Positions 1 to 8,626 of a stretch of DNA of 45,232 bases are shown here, in pieces. Position 1 is the stretch's first letter, and each line of letters starts with the position of its first letter. The stretch lies in assembly GCA_041554195.1 (NCBI GenBank), contig JBFFMJ010000017.1, forward strand, positions 1-45,232, in the 5' to 3' direction. The notes under the pieces are model-generated. The model was not told the origin of the DNA and did no database searches. It was given only the letters and a program-made list of their open reading frames with translations. The DNA comes from JAPHSX01 sp041554195 (GTDB lineage: Bacteria > Pseudomonadota > Gammaproteobacteria > Thiohalomonadales > Thiohalomonadaceae). Position numbers and translations under genes: made by a program.

Positions 1-132
1 AGCTACATTACAGATTATGTGATCGGGTATTACAGCCAATTCAGGCCGCATACCCACAACGACGGATTGGCACCCAATGTGGCCGAAAGGCGCTATTGGA
101 ATGCCTATAAAACCGTGGCCAAAAAGACTTGA
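1..132 (+). CDS. IS3-family transposase (OrfB), C-terminal end only
   Basis: Frame 1 is open from the first base to a TGA at 130-132 and encodes 43 residues. They include YYSQFRPHTHNDGLAPNVAE and a following RYW, the conserved end of the DDE integrase core of IS3-family OrfB transposases. The 5' part, including the catalytic residues, lies outside the window, so intactness cannot be judged. A terminal inverted repeat should lie within about 100 bp downstream, before the minus-strand gene that ends at 240, but I could not identify it without the other end. The IS3 subgroup is not resolved. Confidence 0.8.
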   Translation, partial: SYITDYVIGYYSQFRPHTHNDGLAPNVAERRYWNAYKTVAKKT

Positions 133-239
133 CCACTACAGTGTGAGCAGAAGTATTGAGGTAACAAGCACTTTCATGGGGTCTCCACCAGGATACGTTC
201 AGAACGGGTTCAATGGTTCTATTAACAACATAGGCCAGG

Positions 240-1715
240 TTAGCCTCTACGCCAACGATGATAACGCTCTACCCAGTGCAACAACCACTCCGGCTTATGC
301 GCACGTTTCCAGTTACCGGCCACATATTTATTCGCCTCGCTCATGGTGGGGTAAATATGGATGGTGGCGAGGATCTTGTTGAGTCCCAGTTGGTATTTCA
401 TCGCCGTGACAAACTCGGTGATGAGCTCACCGGCATGGTTGGCGACGATGGTGGCGCCGAGGATCTTATCCTTGCCGGGAACGGTAAGTACCTTCACCAT
501 GCCGTGCGCCTCGCCTTCGGCAATAGCACGGTCAAGCTCGTCAATGCCGTAGGTGGTGACCTCGTAGGCGATGCCCTGCTCCTTTGCCTCCAGCTCGTTC
601 AGGCCGACGCGTGCCACCTCAGGGTCGCTATAGGTGGCCCAGGGGATCACCGAGTAGTCGACGCGAAATTTTTTTATCGGTGAGAACAGGGCGTTGACGG
701 CGGCGTACCACGCCTGGTGGGCGGCGGTGTGGGTGAACTGGTAGGGCCCGGTTACATCGCCGCAGACGTAGATGTTGGGGAAGTTGGTGCGCAGAAAGGG
801 ATCGGCGGCGATGGTGCCGTGCGGCGAAAGGGTTACCCCCAGCTCCTGCAGACCGAAGCCGGCTGTGTTGGGGCGGCGTCCCAGTGCGATCAGGACCTCA
901 TCGTAGATGATGGCGCTCTCTTTGCCCTGATATTCGCAAATCACGTACTTTTCATTGTGCCGCTGTTCAAAGCGCACTGCGCGGTGACCTGTGTGAAGTT
1001 GCATGCCTTCGTGCAGGAATCGGTTGGCGACCATCGCCGCGACTTCGGTGTCTTCGCGGGGCAGGATTCGGTCACTGTTCTGCACCAGAGCCACTTGACT
1101 GCCCAGACGCTGAAAACTTTGCGCCAGTTCACAACCAATGGGGCCACCACCCAGTACCACCAGTCGTTTCGGTTGCCGGCGCAGATTCCATACGGTGTCG
1201 GAGGTGAGGTAGCCGCTCTGCTCTACTCCCGGTAGCGGCGGTACCGAGGGGCGAGCCCCGGTGGCAATGATCATGCTGCGGGTGGTCAGATGTTTACCGT
1301 TTACCTCTACCTCATAGGGGGAGCGCACGGTGGCGATACCGCTTATGCACTCGACACCCAGTTCGGTATAACGTGCTACCGAGTCGTGGGGTTCGACCTG
1401 CTGTATTACCCGCTGTACCCGTGCCATTACCTCGGCGAAATCAAACTGTGCTTCGGCCTTTTTAAAGCCGAGAGATTCTGCCTTGCTGAGCTCGGCAAGA
1501 AAACGGGCGGAACGGATCAACGCCTTGCTCGGCACGCAGCCGGTGTTTAGGCAGTCGCCGCCCATCTTATGTTTTTCTATCAGGAGAACCTTCGCTTTCA
1601 CCGCCGCCGCGATATAGGCGGAGACCAGGCCGGCGGCACCGCCACCGATGACGATGAGGTTGTAGTCGAAGCGTGCGGGTTTTTTATGCATTCGGATCAC
1701 TTTTGTTAGCGCCAC
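240..1715 (-). CDS. FAD-dependent pyridine nucleotide-disulfide oxidoreductase (MerA/Lpd-like)
   Basis: This 491-aa protein belongs to the class I pyridine nucleotide-disulfide oxidoreductases, flavoenzymes that pass electrons from NAD(P)H through a disulfide. Visible are the FAD-binding GGGAAG (24-29), the redox-active CLNTGC (C55 and C60), a second Rossmann motif GGGPIG near residue 190 for NAD(P), a second FAD motif ending NIYVCGDV, and a C-terminal dimerisation domain with HIYPTMSE, where Lpd and glutathione reductase carry the catalytic HPT. The C-terminal cysteine pair of mercuric reductase is absent, and no lipoate or 2-oxoacid dehydrogenase genes are adjacent, so the substrate is unknown. 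In related bacteria similar proteins are often annotated as mercuric reductase or dihydrolipoamide dehydrogenase. The start used is GTG; an ATG eight codons downstream (ending at 1691) is an equally reasonable start. Neither has a strong Shine-Dalgarno sequence. Confidence 0.85.
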   Translation of the reverse strand: MALTKVIRMHKKPARFDYNLIVIGGGAAGLVSAYIAAAVKAKVLLIEKHKMGGDCLNTGCVPSKALIRSARFLAELSKAESLGFKKAEAQFDFAEVMARVQRVIQQVEPHDSVARYTELGVECISGIATVRSPYEVEVNGKHLTTRSMIIATGARPSVPPLPGVEQSGYLTSDTVWNLRRQPKRLVVLGGGPIGCELAQSFQRLGSQVALVQNSDRILPREDTEVAAMVANRFLHEGMQLHTGHRAVRFEQRHNEKYVICEYQGKESAIIYDEVLIALGRRPNTAGFGLQELGVTLSPHGTIAADPFLRTNFPNIYVCGDVTGPYQFTHTAAHQAWYAAVNALFSPIKKFRVDYSVIPWATYSDPEVARVGLNELEAKEQGIAYEVTTYGIDELDRAIAEGEAHGMVKVLTVPGKDKILGATIVANHAGELITEFVTAMKYQLGLNKILATIHIYPTMSEANKYVAGNWKRAHKPEWLLHWVERYHRWRRG

Positions 1716-1789
1716 GGCAAAACCATAGCAACAATAGCGGCTCTGCGCGATGTGTAATATGTCGGCATAAAGGCTGATAGACTGGCGCT

Positions 1790-2674
1790 ATGGATATTGT
1801 GCATCACGCCCTGATAGGGGTTGCCGGTTTTGTGAGTGCCAGCGATGTTGAGCTGTTACCCCTCGGCGCGGCCTTTTTATTCGGTAGTGTCTTTCCCGAT
1901 CTCGATGTCGCCTTCATGGCGCTGGGCAAGCGCTTTTACTTAAAGAACCATCAGGCACTTACCCACTCGCTGCCGCTATCGCCACTCTATGCGCTGCTGC
2001 TTGCCTCGCCCCTGTTTCTGCTTGATGGTTTTTCATGGTCACTGCTGTTCGCCGCCCTGTTCGGGTTGTGGCTGCATATCGCACTCGACTGGAGTAATAC
2101 CTTTCGCCTCGCCCCCTTTGCCCCGTTCAGCTACCGGCGTTACAGTCTCGATGCGATCTTCTTCATCGACGCGGTGGCGCTCTCGCTCACCGCCGGGTTT
2201 TACCTGTTCTATAACATTGGCGCCGCCGAGTCGTGGGTGACGGCCCTCTACGGCACGGCGTTCTTGCTCTACGTGCTGGCAAAGCGCTGGCTGCAACGCC
2301 GGGTGAGGGCGCAGCAGCAGGCGACTATCGCCATCCCCTCCAGCCTTAACCCCTTCTCTTTCTACCTGCTAAGTGAAGAGGCGGAGGGGTATTACAGTCG
2401 CCACTTTAACGCGTTAACCGGGCGCAGCTCGCAGCTGCTCTCAGTGGCTAAAGTAGAGCCTGCGATCATGGCACTGGCGGCAAAGAGTCAGGTGTTTGGC
2501 GATATGCAGCAGATCTGCCGTTCTTTGCAGATTGTGGCGGTGGAGCGTGACGATGAGGGGATTACGCTGCATGCTGCCGATATCGCGGTGCGTAATTTTG
2601 GCGGCCGTTTTGGCCGTACCGTTTTGAAGTTTGATCACAAGGGGGAGCTGCTAAGTGAAGTGGCGAACATTTGA
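1790..2674 (+). CDS. YdjM/DUF457-family membrane-bound metal-dependent hydrolase
   Basis: This 294-aa protein starts MDIVHHALIG and keeps the pattern of the LexA-binding inner-membrane hydrolase family (YdjM, DUF457): an N-terminal His pair, FPDLDV near residue 38, HQALTHSLP near 56 and a histidine-aspartate segment HIALDWSNTF. These His/Asp residues are the presumed metal ligands. Several hydrophobic segments fill the first 170 residues, followed by a soluble C-terminal domain of about 120 residues. The family's reaction is not established; an inner-membrane location is expected. The next gene overlaps its end by 20 bp, so the two are likely co-transcribed. The start is the only sensible ATG, 74 bp from the divergent oxidoreductase gene. 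Confidence 0.8.
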   Translation: MDIVHHALIGVAGFVSASDVELLPLGAAFLFGSVFPDLDVAFMALGKRFYLKNHQALTHSLPLSPLYALLLASPLFLLDGFSWSLLFAALFGLWLHIALDWSNTFRLAPFAPFSYRRYSLDAIFFIDAVALSLTAGFYLFYNIGAAESWVTALYGTAFLLYVLAKRWLQRRVRAQQQATIAIPSSLNPFSFYLLSEEAEGYYSRHFNALTGRSSQLLSVAKVEPAIMALAAKSQVFGDMQQICRSLQIVAVERDDEGITLHAADIAVRNFGGRFGRTVLKFDHKGELLSEVANI

Positions 2675-3047
2675 GGTACAGCGTGAGCCGGGCTTTCGCC
2701 TCAACCTGACGGACCTTATTTTTATCGCCCTGTTGCTGTCGCTGAGCAGCGCGCTCTATTGGCTATCGATGCCAAGGCTACTGGTGGCACTGGTGCTCTA
2801 TCTGGGGCTAAGCTTCTTTCTCTTCTGTAACGTCTTTCGGATCGGCAATTATCTGGAACCCTGGTGGTATCTCCCCTTCGCCCTGGTTGCCTTCTGGGGG
2901 ATTGGCTGGCAGCAGTTGGAGCCGATGTGGTGGCTGATCCTTTGTGTATTGGAACCGTGGAAGTGGCTGCTGATCGTCTACCGTATCCGCAGCGCTCACT
3001 ATGTGGGGGTGGGGTATCGCCGCTCGGGTGGCGATAGCCTTCGCTAG
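2655..3047 (+). CDS. Small hypothetical inner-membrane protein
   Basis: This 130-aa protein of unknown function has an N-terminal cytosolic-looking stretch of about 18 residues, then three to four hydrophobic segments between about residues 19 and 108, rich in Trp and Leu. The C-terminal tail is basic (RRSGGDSLR). The start codon lies inside the end of the upstream DUF457 gene (20-bp overlap), which indicates translational coupling and perhaps a shared membrane process. I recognise no motif. Confidence 0.7.
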   Translation: MKWRTFEVQREPGFRLNLTDLIFIALLLSLSSALYWLSMPRLLVALVLYLGLSFFLFCNVFRIGNYLEPWWYLPFALVAFWGIGWQQLEPMWWLILCVLEPWKWLLIVYRIRSAHYVGVGYRRSGGDSLR

Positions 3048-3140
3048 CTCTGAGAGCGGCTGCGCACGGCGCTGGGCGGGACGATCACTGCCGGAACATG
3101 AACGCCACCGCCCCTGCTATGGCCGGATCGATCACCAATG

Positions 3141-3581
3141 CTATGCATCCTCCGCTACAGGCAGCACCCTGCTTTGCTGTATCTCGTCCTGTTGTGCGGC
3201 GTGAACTCTGTTGGCCTTTACTGCCATCACCAGCATCAGCACGGCGGCACTCAGCACGCTGAGCGAGGCCACGGAGAGCAGGGGCTCGATACTGGCCTCG
3301 GCCACTACCCCGCCGTAGAGCAGCAGCAGCCCGGTAAACATGGCCACGGCACCCGCGTGGTGCACAATAAACTGCAGGCGGGCCAGTCCCGCCGAGTATT
3401 GGCTCAGCCACAGTTTGTGGATCACGCCGTAGAGCAGTGAAACCACGAAACCGACCAGCATGATGTGGGCGTGGGTGACGTGCTGCGCATGGTTCTGTGA
3501 GGCGGCCATGAAGATGCCAAGACACATGCCGGCAACGGCATAGCTTAAAGCCCAGACCAGATATTTTCTGTCGTAGCGCAT
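3141..3581 (-). CDS. Four-TM protein related to haem-copper oxidase subunit I
   Basis: This 146-aa, four-helix membrane protein resembles short proteins that share the N-terminal helices and histidines of cbb3-type oxidase subunit I. The segment NHAQHVTHAHIMLVGFVVS (residues about 30-48), followed by YGVIHKLW, gives several histidines at helix ends. Another helix contains the HHAGAVAMF stretch. It is far too short to be an oxidase subunit and has no binuclear-centre helices, so any haem or copper binding is inference. The start has a very strong ribosome-binding site (AAGGAGGAG just upstream). A DUF1059 gene and a secreted-protein gene lie upstream on the same strand, 188 bp away. Confidence 0.7.
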   Translation of the reverse strand: MRYDRKYLVWALSYAVAGMCLGIFMAASQNHAQHVTHAHIMLVGFVVSLLYGVIHKLWLSQYSAGLARLQFIVHHAGAVAMFTGLLLLYGGVVAEASIEPLLSVASLSVLSAAVLMLVMAVKANRVHAAQQDEIQQSRVLPVAEDA

Positions 3582-3715
3582 ACTCTCCTCCTTAACTATT
3601 TGTTAAGTCGATAGCTGCAGGAACTGTCCTGCGGCGGTGACGCTCTGTTAGCTATCCTCACCGCTATCACACGCGGTAAAAGTGGAACGGGTGAGGACCT
3701 TTTTTCCAGGGTAAA

Positions 3716-3750
3716 CCGGGGTTCCAGCAGTGCGGTCGCGCTGGCCCCGG
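3716..3750 (-). terminator. GC-rich hairpin downstream of the DUF1059 gene
   Basis: Two matched arms (CCGGGG/CCCCGG and CCAGC/GCTGG, separated by a two-base bulge) enclose an 11-base loop about 20 bp beyond the DUF1059 stop codon. Reading on the minus strand, only a short TTT follows, so termination would be weak. It could instead be an mRNA-stabilising stem. Confidence 0.35.
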
Positions 3751-3769
3751 TGTTCTGTCATCTACGGTA

Positions 3770-3964
3770 CTAGGCCGGGGGACTCCCCTCCTTGAATGCG
3801 CTTATCATCTGTTCCCTGAAATCAGCGCTATCCTCGTAGCCGTGTACCTTGGTGCCATGCTCAATCACCGCCTCCAGCAGCTCCTCCTTGCTGTCGGCGG
3901 AGAGGGCGACAGAGCAGTTTTTGTCGCTGGGGTAATCGCGACAGTCTATGTAGTAGCGTGCCAT
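3770..3964 (-). CDS. DUF1059 family small protein
   Basis: This 64-aa protein begins MARYYIDCRDYPSDKNCSVA and ends FKEGSPPA, matching the compact DUF1059 family in length and in its two cysteines (C8, C17). The middle (DSKEELLEAVIEHGTKVHGYED) is the typical acidic helix with a histidine. The biochemical role is unknown. It lies 24 bp downstream of the secreted-protein gene, so the two probably share a transcript. Confidence 0.85.
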   Translation of the reverse strand: MARYYIDCRDYPSDKNCSVALSADSKEELLEAVIEHGTKVHGYEDSADFREQMISAFKEGSPPA

Positions 3965-3988
3965 GATTTTTTACTCCTCTAAGTAGGT

Positions 3989-4510
3989 TTACTTGGTATC
4001 GCGAATGGGAACCATGATGTGTGCGTAAGGGGTATCCTTCCACATCACATAGGGACCACCGTTGAAGGGATCGTCCGATAGACCTTTCAGCATTTCCCGA
4101 GGTGCCACGACCATCATGTGCGGCCCCTCCTGTACCCAGACATCACCATTTTTCGGATCGGTGGCGGCCGGGTTTGAGTTACTGACGTGGGCATCGCCCT
4201 GCAGCATGTAGGAAATCCCGATACGGTCGGTCTGGAAGTCCGCCCCGGCGGCTGCCGCCTGCATCAGCTTGGTCCATACCGCATCGTTACACATCGGGTG
4301 GTTATCACCCGGGCCTATGCCGGGCATGCAGACCCAGCCGTTAGAGCCTTTCTTTAACATCATCCCATCCACATCCATCACCGAGGCGCTGGCACTGATA
4401 CCGCTGTGTGCAGCACTCTGTGCCCGCGTGATCTTTTGCGTGGCGGACTCGCTGGCATAGGTGTTGGCTGAAGTGAGAAGAATAGTGAGAAGAATTGAAA
4501 AATTACGCAT
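3989..4510 (-). CDS. Secreted hypothetical protein
   Basis: This 173-aa protein has a clear Sec signal peptide: MRN, then a hydrophobic core of about 12 residues, and a probable cleavage after TYA near residue 19. The mature part has two cysteines (C57 in WVCMPG and C74 in HPMCND), possibly a disulfide, and short motifs WVQEGPHMMVV and GPYVMWKDTPYAHIMVP rich in His and Met. The His/Met content could reflect metal binding, but that is inference. I do not recognise a characterised family. The DUF1059 gene follows closely on the same strand. The start is preceded by AGGAGC at suitable spacing. Confidence 0.7.
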   Translation of the reverse strand: MRNFSILLTILLTSANTYASESATQKITRAQSAAHSGISASASVMDVDGMMLKKGSNGWVCMPGIGPGDNHPMCNDAVWTKLMQAAAAGADFQTDRIGISYMLQGDAHVSNSNPAATDPKNGDVWVQEGPHMMVVAPREMLKGLSDDPFNGGPYVMWKDTPYAHIMVPIRDTK

Positions 4511-4816
4511 GGTGATTGCTCCTTATCTTTACTGGTCATTGAGGACTGCAGCGCGATAGGTCTTCTCTGAGCCGATCATCGAATGCAGGTTAATAACCTA
4601 GCTCGGAAGTCAGAATATTCAAGGTGAAGCGGTGGGTGGGGGTGGAAAAAAAGGGCGTTATTGCTGACATTGGATGAACGGCGTGTCAGCGATCCTGCCG
4701 TTAGCCCGTCGGCGTAGGCGTTTTTTTCCGTTTCTCCTGGGGGTGGCGAATATACGTTTGCGAAAAATACAGTGTCAGATCGGGGGGGCGCGCTACGTTT
4801 ATCGATGGCGGGGACG
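4511..4816. other. Intergenic region, no gene seen
   Basis: This 306-bp gap lies between the secreted-protein start and the feoB stop. It should contain the promoter of the secreted-protein gene near its left end and the end of the feoB transcript at its right. A GC-rich stretch next to a 7-T run at about 4710-4735 is present, but it does not form a convincing terminator in the direction of feoB. No open frame in it looks like a protein. Confidence 0.5.
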
Positions 4817-6874
4817 CTAGGCCATACCCAGGTATTGCACCAGCCCCAGTAGCAGTCGCACCATACCTGCCACTGCCAGTGCGACCCCTACCGATAGCAA
4901 TACCGAAAACAGGGCATCGCGCCTGCCCAGTAGTTTGAGCATTACCGCGAAGGTGGAGATGCACGGTACGTAGAAGGTAAGGAAGATCAGGAAGGTGGTG
5001 ATCTGCACCCAGTCGAGCAGACCGGCCAGCTCCTCACTGCCCAGGGCCTGGAAGATCATCAGCAGTGACAGCTCTTTGCGCAGCACGCCGAAGAGGATCG
5101 GTATCCCCAGCACGACGGGCAGCCCCAGCCACCAGCTGGTAACGGGGGTGAGCAGGGTGTTGATGATGGCATCGGTCTGGTAGTGCTGCAGCAGGGCCAG
5201 CAACACGCTGCCGCCAACCAGCAGCGGGGTGACGATGGTGAGGATGTCGCTGGTGCGCTCCCAGGTGCTGTGCAGCAGTGGCTTGAACTGTGGCATGGCG
5301 TAGCTGGGGATCTCCTGCACCTGGCCGGGGGTCGGGTCGGGGTAGCGACGGGTGAGCAGCTTGCCCATCACCGCGATGATGATGATCGTCAGGGCGAAGA
5401 TGGCAAAGACGCCGATGCCGCCGAGATACTTGCCGGCCAGTGCCAGAATAATCGCCGAGCGTGCGGAGCAGGGGACAAAGGTGATGAGCAGTGAGGCGAC
5501 CACCCGCTCGTGCCCCTTGCTGGTGGCTGCCGCCGCCGAAATCGCCGGGACGTTGCAACCAAGCCCCAGCAAAAAGGGGACGGCTACCCCGCCGTGCAGA
5601 CCGATGTGGTGAAAGCCCCGGTCGACCACAAAGGCGATGCGTTGCATCACGCCGACCTGTTCCAGTGCAACCAGTAGCATAACCAGTGGCAGCATATAGG
5701 GGATGACGATGCCGATGAGGCCGATAAGGCCGTCGACCACGGCGCGACCTACCACCCCGCCGGTGGTATCGGGTTGCCACATCGCGGCCATTTCAATAAG
5801 GCGTGCGGCGGTCACCGAGTCGAGCCAGGTACTGACCTCGAATACCACGAACAGCACCGAGGCGAAGACGGCGAGGCTGCCCAGCAGTCCCCAGTGCGGG
5901 TGGAGGAAAAATTCATCCAGCCAGTACTGCCAGCGCGCGCCGTCGCTGGGTCCACCGATGCGGCTGACCTGCTCGGCCAGGGTGGCTGAGCGGTGGTGGC
6001 GGTCGGCGTGCAACTCATCGTGCAGCGGGCGTGGCAGCACATGTTCGGCATCGCGGCGCAGCCGCGTTACCTCCGGCATCAGCTCGGGAAAGTGCTGTTC
6101 GATCTCCTCCAGAAAATAGGGGTCGCCGGCCGCCACCTGCATCAATAAAAAGGGGTGGGGTACACGAAAGGCGGTGTGCAGATCCGGGCGGCGCAAGACT
6201 TCACTGAGTGGGCTTAGCGCACTGCAGATATGGTTACTGGCGGTCTGGTGCAGCGGGCAGGCACGCTGGCGTACCGCATCGGCGGCGGTTTGAAACAGCT
6301 TGCTCAGACCGTGGCCCATCAGGGCGATGGTCGGCACCACCGGCACCCCGAGGCGCTCGCTCAGCTGTTTGGTGTTAATGTGAATGCCCTTGTCGCGGGC
6401 TTCGTCCATGCGGTTGAGCGCGATCACCATCGGGCGGGCCAGCATCGAGAGCTCCAGGCTCAGCTCCAGGTGGTTCTCCAGCGCGGTGGCATCAACCACC
6501 TGGATCAATACGTCGGGGGTCGCCAGCGGGGCGGGCGGCCCCCCTGCCTCATGGGTAGCGACCATCGGACGATCATCGCCCCACATCAGGTACTTCAGCG
6601 CCACCTCATCTTCGGGGTCCATGTGGTGCAACGAGCTGATGCTCGGCAGGTCGACCAGGCTCGCCTCATCCAGCCCGATCTGCACCGTACACTCTTCATA
6701 TTCACGATTGGTGCCGGCCAGTGCGCCGGTGTGAATAGAGGTGGCAGAGACCGCCTTGAAGAGAGTCGATTTACCGCTGTTGGGTTTGCCGATGAGTGCG
6801 ATGCGCAGGCGTTTGTCGCCACGAAACAGCTGCTTGCTAATGGGGATGGATATCTCGACGGGGGCCTTTTTCAT
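4817..6874 (-). CDS. feoB: FeoB-family ferrous iron transporter
   Basis: This 685-aa protein is an inner-membrane Fe(II) transporter with an N-terminal G domain. G1 is GKPNSGKST (29-37) and G4 is NRMD (154-157). G3 reads DLPS (75-78) in place of the usual DLPG, and there is an insertion of about 20 residues, GGPPAPLATP included, before the VVDAT strand. The membrane half has the two Gate/nucleoside-recognition repeats, with GLGCNVPAISA and VPCSARSA in the first and YVPCISTFAV in the second, matching the conserved cysteine-containing helices of FeoB. No feoA or feoC flanks it. I saw no convincing Fur box in the 208 bp upstream. Family membership is secure; iron as the substrate follows from the family. 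Confidence 0.88.
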   Translation of the reverse strand: MKKAPVEISIPISKQLFRGDKRLRIALIGKPNSGKSTLFKAVSATSIHTGALAGTNREYEECTVQIGLDEASLVDLPSISSLHHMDPEDEVALKYLMWGDDRPMVATHEAGGPPAPLATPDVLIQVVDATALENHLELSLELSMLARPMVIALNRMDEARDKGIHINTKQLSERLGVPVVPTIALMGHGLSKLFQTAADAVRQRACPLHQTASNHICSALSPLSEVLRRPDLHTAFRVPHPFLLMQVAAGDPYFLEEIEQHFPELMPEVTRLRRDAEHVLPRPLHDELHADRHHRSATLAEQVSRIGGPSDGARWQYWLDEFFLHPHWGLLGSLAVFASVLFVVFEVSTWLDSVTAARLIEMAAMWQPDTTGGVVGRAVVDGLIGLIGIVIPYMLPLVMLLVALEQVGVMQRIAFVVDRGFHHIGLHGGVAVPFLLGLGCNVPAISAAAATSKGHERVVASLLITFVPCSARSAIILALAGKYLGGIGVFAIFALTIIIIAVMGKLLTRRYPDPTPGQVQEIPSYAMPQFKPLLHSTWERTSDILTIVTPLLVGGSVLLALLQHYQTDAIINTLLTPVTSWWLGLPVVLGIPILFGVLRKELSLLMIFQALGSEELAGLLDWVQITTFLIFLTFYVPCISTFAVMLKLLGRRDALFSVLLSVGVALAVAGMVRLLLGLVQYLGMA

Positions 6875-7082
6875 GTACCCATTATTCCTAGCTTAATTGT
6901 CCGATACAAGCGGCCTGACAGAATAAGGCACCTCGGTGCGTTTAGCGTGGCGGCTCACCGGGAATGGTGCGCAGTGACGGGGCTGTCGACTCTGCTGACA
7001 CAGAGCCGAGCCTGCTCTATTGTGATCACTCTGTGTGAATTCAGCGCCTGAGGATTTGTCGCCCGGCAGGCGGAAAGAAAAG

Positions 7083-7535
7083 TTATTGCCGTGATGCCTT
7101 TGCTAAAAAGCGATCCAGTTCATTGGCAAAGTTGCGCCGGTCGGTCTGATTGAGTGGTGGCGGCCCGCCGGTATGGATGCCGCTGCCGCGCATCGTATCC
7201 ATGAAATCGCGCATCGCCAGACGCTGGCGTATGTTCTCTTCGGTATAGCGCTCGCCACGTGGGTTGAGGGCCTCGCCACCATTTTTGATGACATCGGCGG
7301 CAAGCGGAATGTCGGCGGTGATCACCAGGTCGCCCTTTTCCACCTGCTCGGCGATATAGTCATCGGCCACATCGAAGCCGCTGCCCACACGCTTGGTGGT
7401 GATGTAAGGGGAACGGGGCACCTGTATCGCCTGATTGGCGACCAGGATTAACTGAATTTTGGCCCGTTCGGCGGCACGGAACAGGATCTCCTTCACCACC
7501 ACCGGGCAGGCATCGGCATCGACCCAAATTTGCAT
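7083..7535 (-). CDS. yaiI: YaiI/YqxD family protein (UPF0178, DUF188)
   Basis: This 150-aa protein starts MQIWVDADACPVVVKEIL, the signature of the YaiI/YqxD family, which has a PIN/NYN-like fold with acidic residues (D6, D8) at its start. Further hallmarks are GFDVADDYIA, GDLVITADIPLAA, NPRGERYTEENI and GIHTGGPPP near the end. A nuclease-like role has been proposed for the fold but no activity is established. It lies only 3 bp downstream of the ylqF/rbgA GTPase gene, so the two form an operon. Confidence 0.92.
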   Translation of the reverse strand: MQIWVDADACPVVVKEILFRAAERAKIQLILVANQAIQVPRSPYITTKRVGSGFDVADDYIAEQVEKGDLVITADIPLAADVIKNGGEALNPRGERYTEENIRQRLAMRDFMDTMRGSGIHTGGPPPLNQTDRRNFANELDRFLAKASRQ

Positions 7536-7538
7536 CGG

Positions 7539-8450
7539 CTACTCTTTCTCTTTTTTCGCTGCGGCAGCAGCAGCGGCCGCCTCAGCCGCCGCCGCTTCAG
7601 CCTCGGCCCGTTGTGCCGCCACCAGTGCCGGACTCTCCATGCTGATGCGCCCCAGCGCGCCAGAGCGGATGTCGTTAAGCAGGATCTCCGAGGCGTTGTG
7701 CAGATCGATGCGACCACCGCTACGCAGGGCACCGCGCCGCCGGCCGATCTCCTCCAGCAGCTCAATATCGCGTGCCGGCAGTTGTTTTAATTTGTAGCGG
7801 GTCTTTAACGCCTCCGGGTAGGCCTGCAGCAGGTACTCGGCGGCGTAGAGGGCGATGTCCTCAAATTCGATGGCGGTGTTCTTGATGGCACCGGTTACCG
7901 CCAGGCGGTAGCCGCTGTTCTGATCCTCAAAACGGGGCCACAAAAAACCGGGGGTATCGAAGAGTAAAATGCCGTTACCCAGGTTGATCTGCTGCTGCTG
8001 CTTGGTCACCGCCGGCTCATCGCCCACCTTGGCGATCACCTTGCCGGCCAGTGAGTTGATAAGGGTCGATTTGCCGACATTGGGGATCCCCATGATCATG
8101 GTACGGATCGGTTTCAGCGCCGTATTGCGACCGGCGAAGATCTTGTTCGCCAGCTCCAGCACCCGGCGTGACTGTCCCTTCTGGGTGGCACTCAGGGTTA
8201 GGGCCTTGACCCCTGTCTCCTTTTCAAAGTGCTCCTGCCAGGCCTGCGTTACTGCAGGGTCGGCCAGATCGCTTTTATTGAGGATCTTAATACAGGGGCG
8301 ATCACCACGCAGTTCAGAGACCAGCGGGTTCTCACTGCTGTAGGGGAGGCGAGCATCCATCACCTCGATCACCAGATCAATCTTCGGCATCGCCTCTTTG
8401 ATCTTCTTGCGCGCCTTGTGCATGTGGCCGGGAAACCAGTTAACCGCCAT
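7539..8450 (-). CDS. ylqF: YlqF/RbgA-type ribosome assembly GTPase
   Basis: This 303-aa protein is a circularly permuted GTPase of the YlqF/RbgA family, which acts in late 50S subunit assembly. The order G4 (NKSD, near residue 65), then G1 (GIPNVGKST, near 125), then G3 (DTPG, near 170) is diagnostic of the permutation. The N-terminal MAVNWFPGHMHKARKKI is the usual family start, so I use this ATG and not the in-frame TTG 13 codons upstream. The C-terminus is unusual: after SPALVAAQRAEAE the protein ends in a run of alanines broken by Glu and finishes KKEKE. yaiI follows 3 bp later. Confidence 0.9.
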   Translation of the reverse strand: MAVNWFPGHMHKARKKIKEAMPKIDLVIEVMDARLPYSSENPLVSELRGDRPCIKILNKSDLADPAVTQAWQEHFEKETGVKALTLSATQKGQSRRVLELANKIFAGRNTALKPIRTMIMGIPNVGKSTLINSLAGKVIAKVGDEPAVTKQQQQINLGNGILLFDTPGFLWPRFEDQNSGYRLAVTGAIKNTAIEFEDIALYAAEYLLQAYPEALKTRYKLKQLPARDIELLEEIGRRRGALRSGGRIDLHNASEILLNDIRSGALGRISMESPALVAAQRAEAEAAAAEAAAAAAAAKKEKE

Positions 8451-8626
8451 GGGAATTCTCTGTGGTGTGGGAGTGGCTATTGTACCCAAAGGGTAGGGGA
8501 GCTGTCGCTGTTGTACGCCGTTACTGTTGCACCGCCATATTTAGGTGGGGCTGAGTCGAAGGACTTTTTTTCGGATGATCTGCTACCCTGCAGTTTTATT
8601 GCCATGACAACTGAGGCGACGAGCTG

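Noticed and set aside
6230..7051. 273-codon plus-strand frame antisense to feoB
   Set aside because: Covers the conserved G domain of feoB in antisense and has no recognisable motif.
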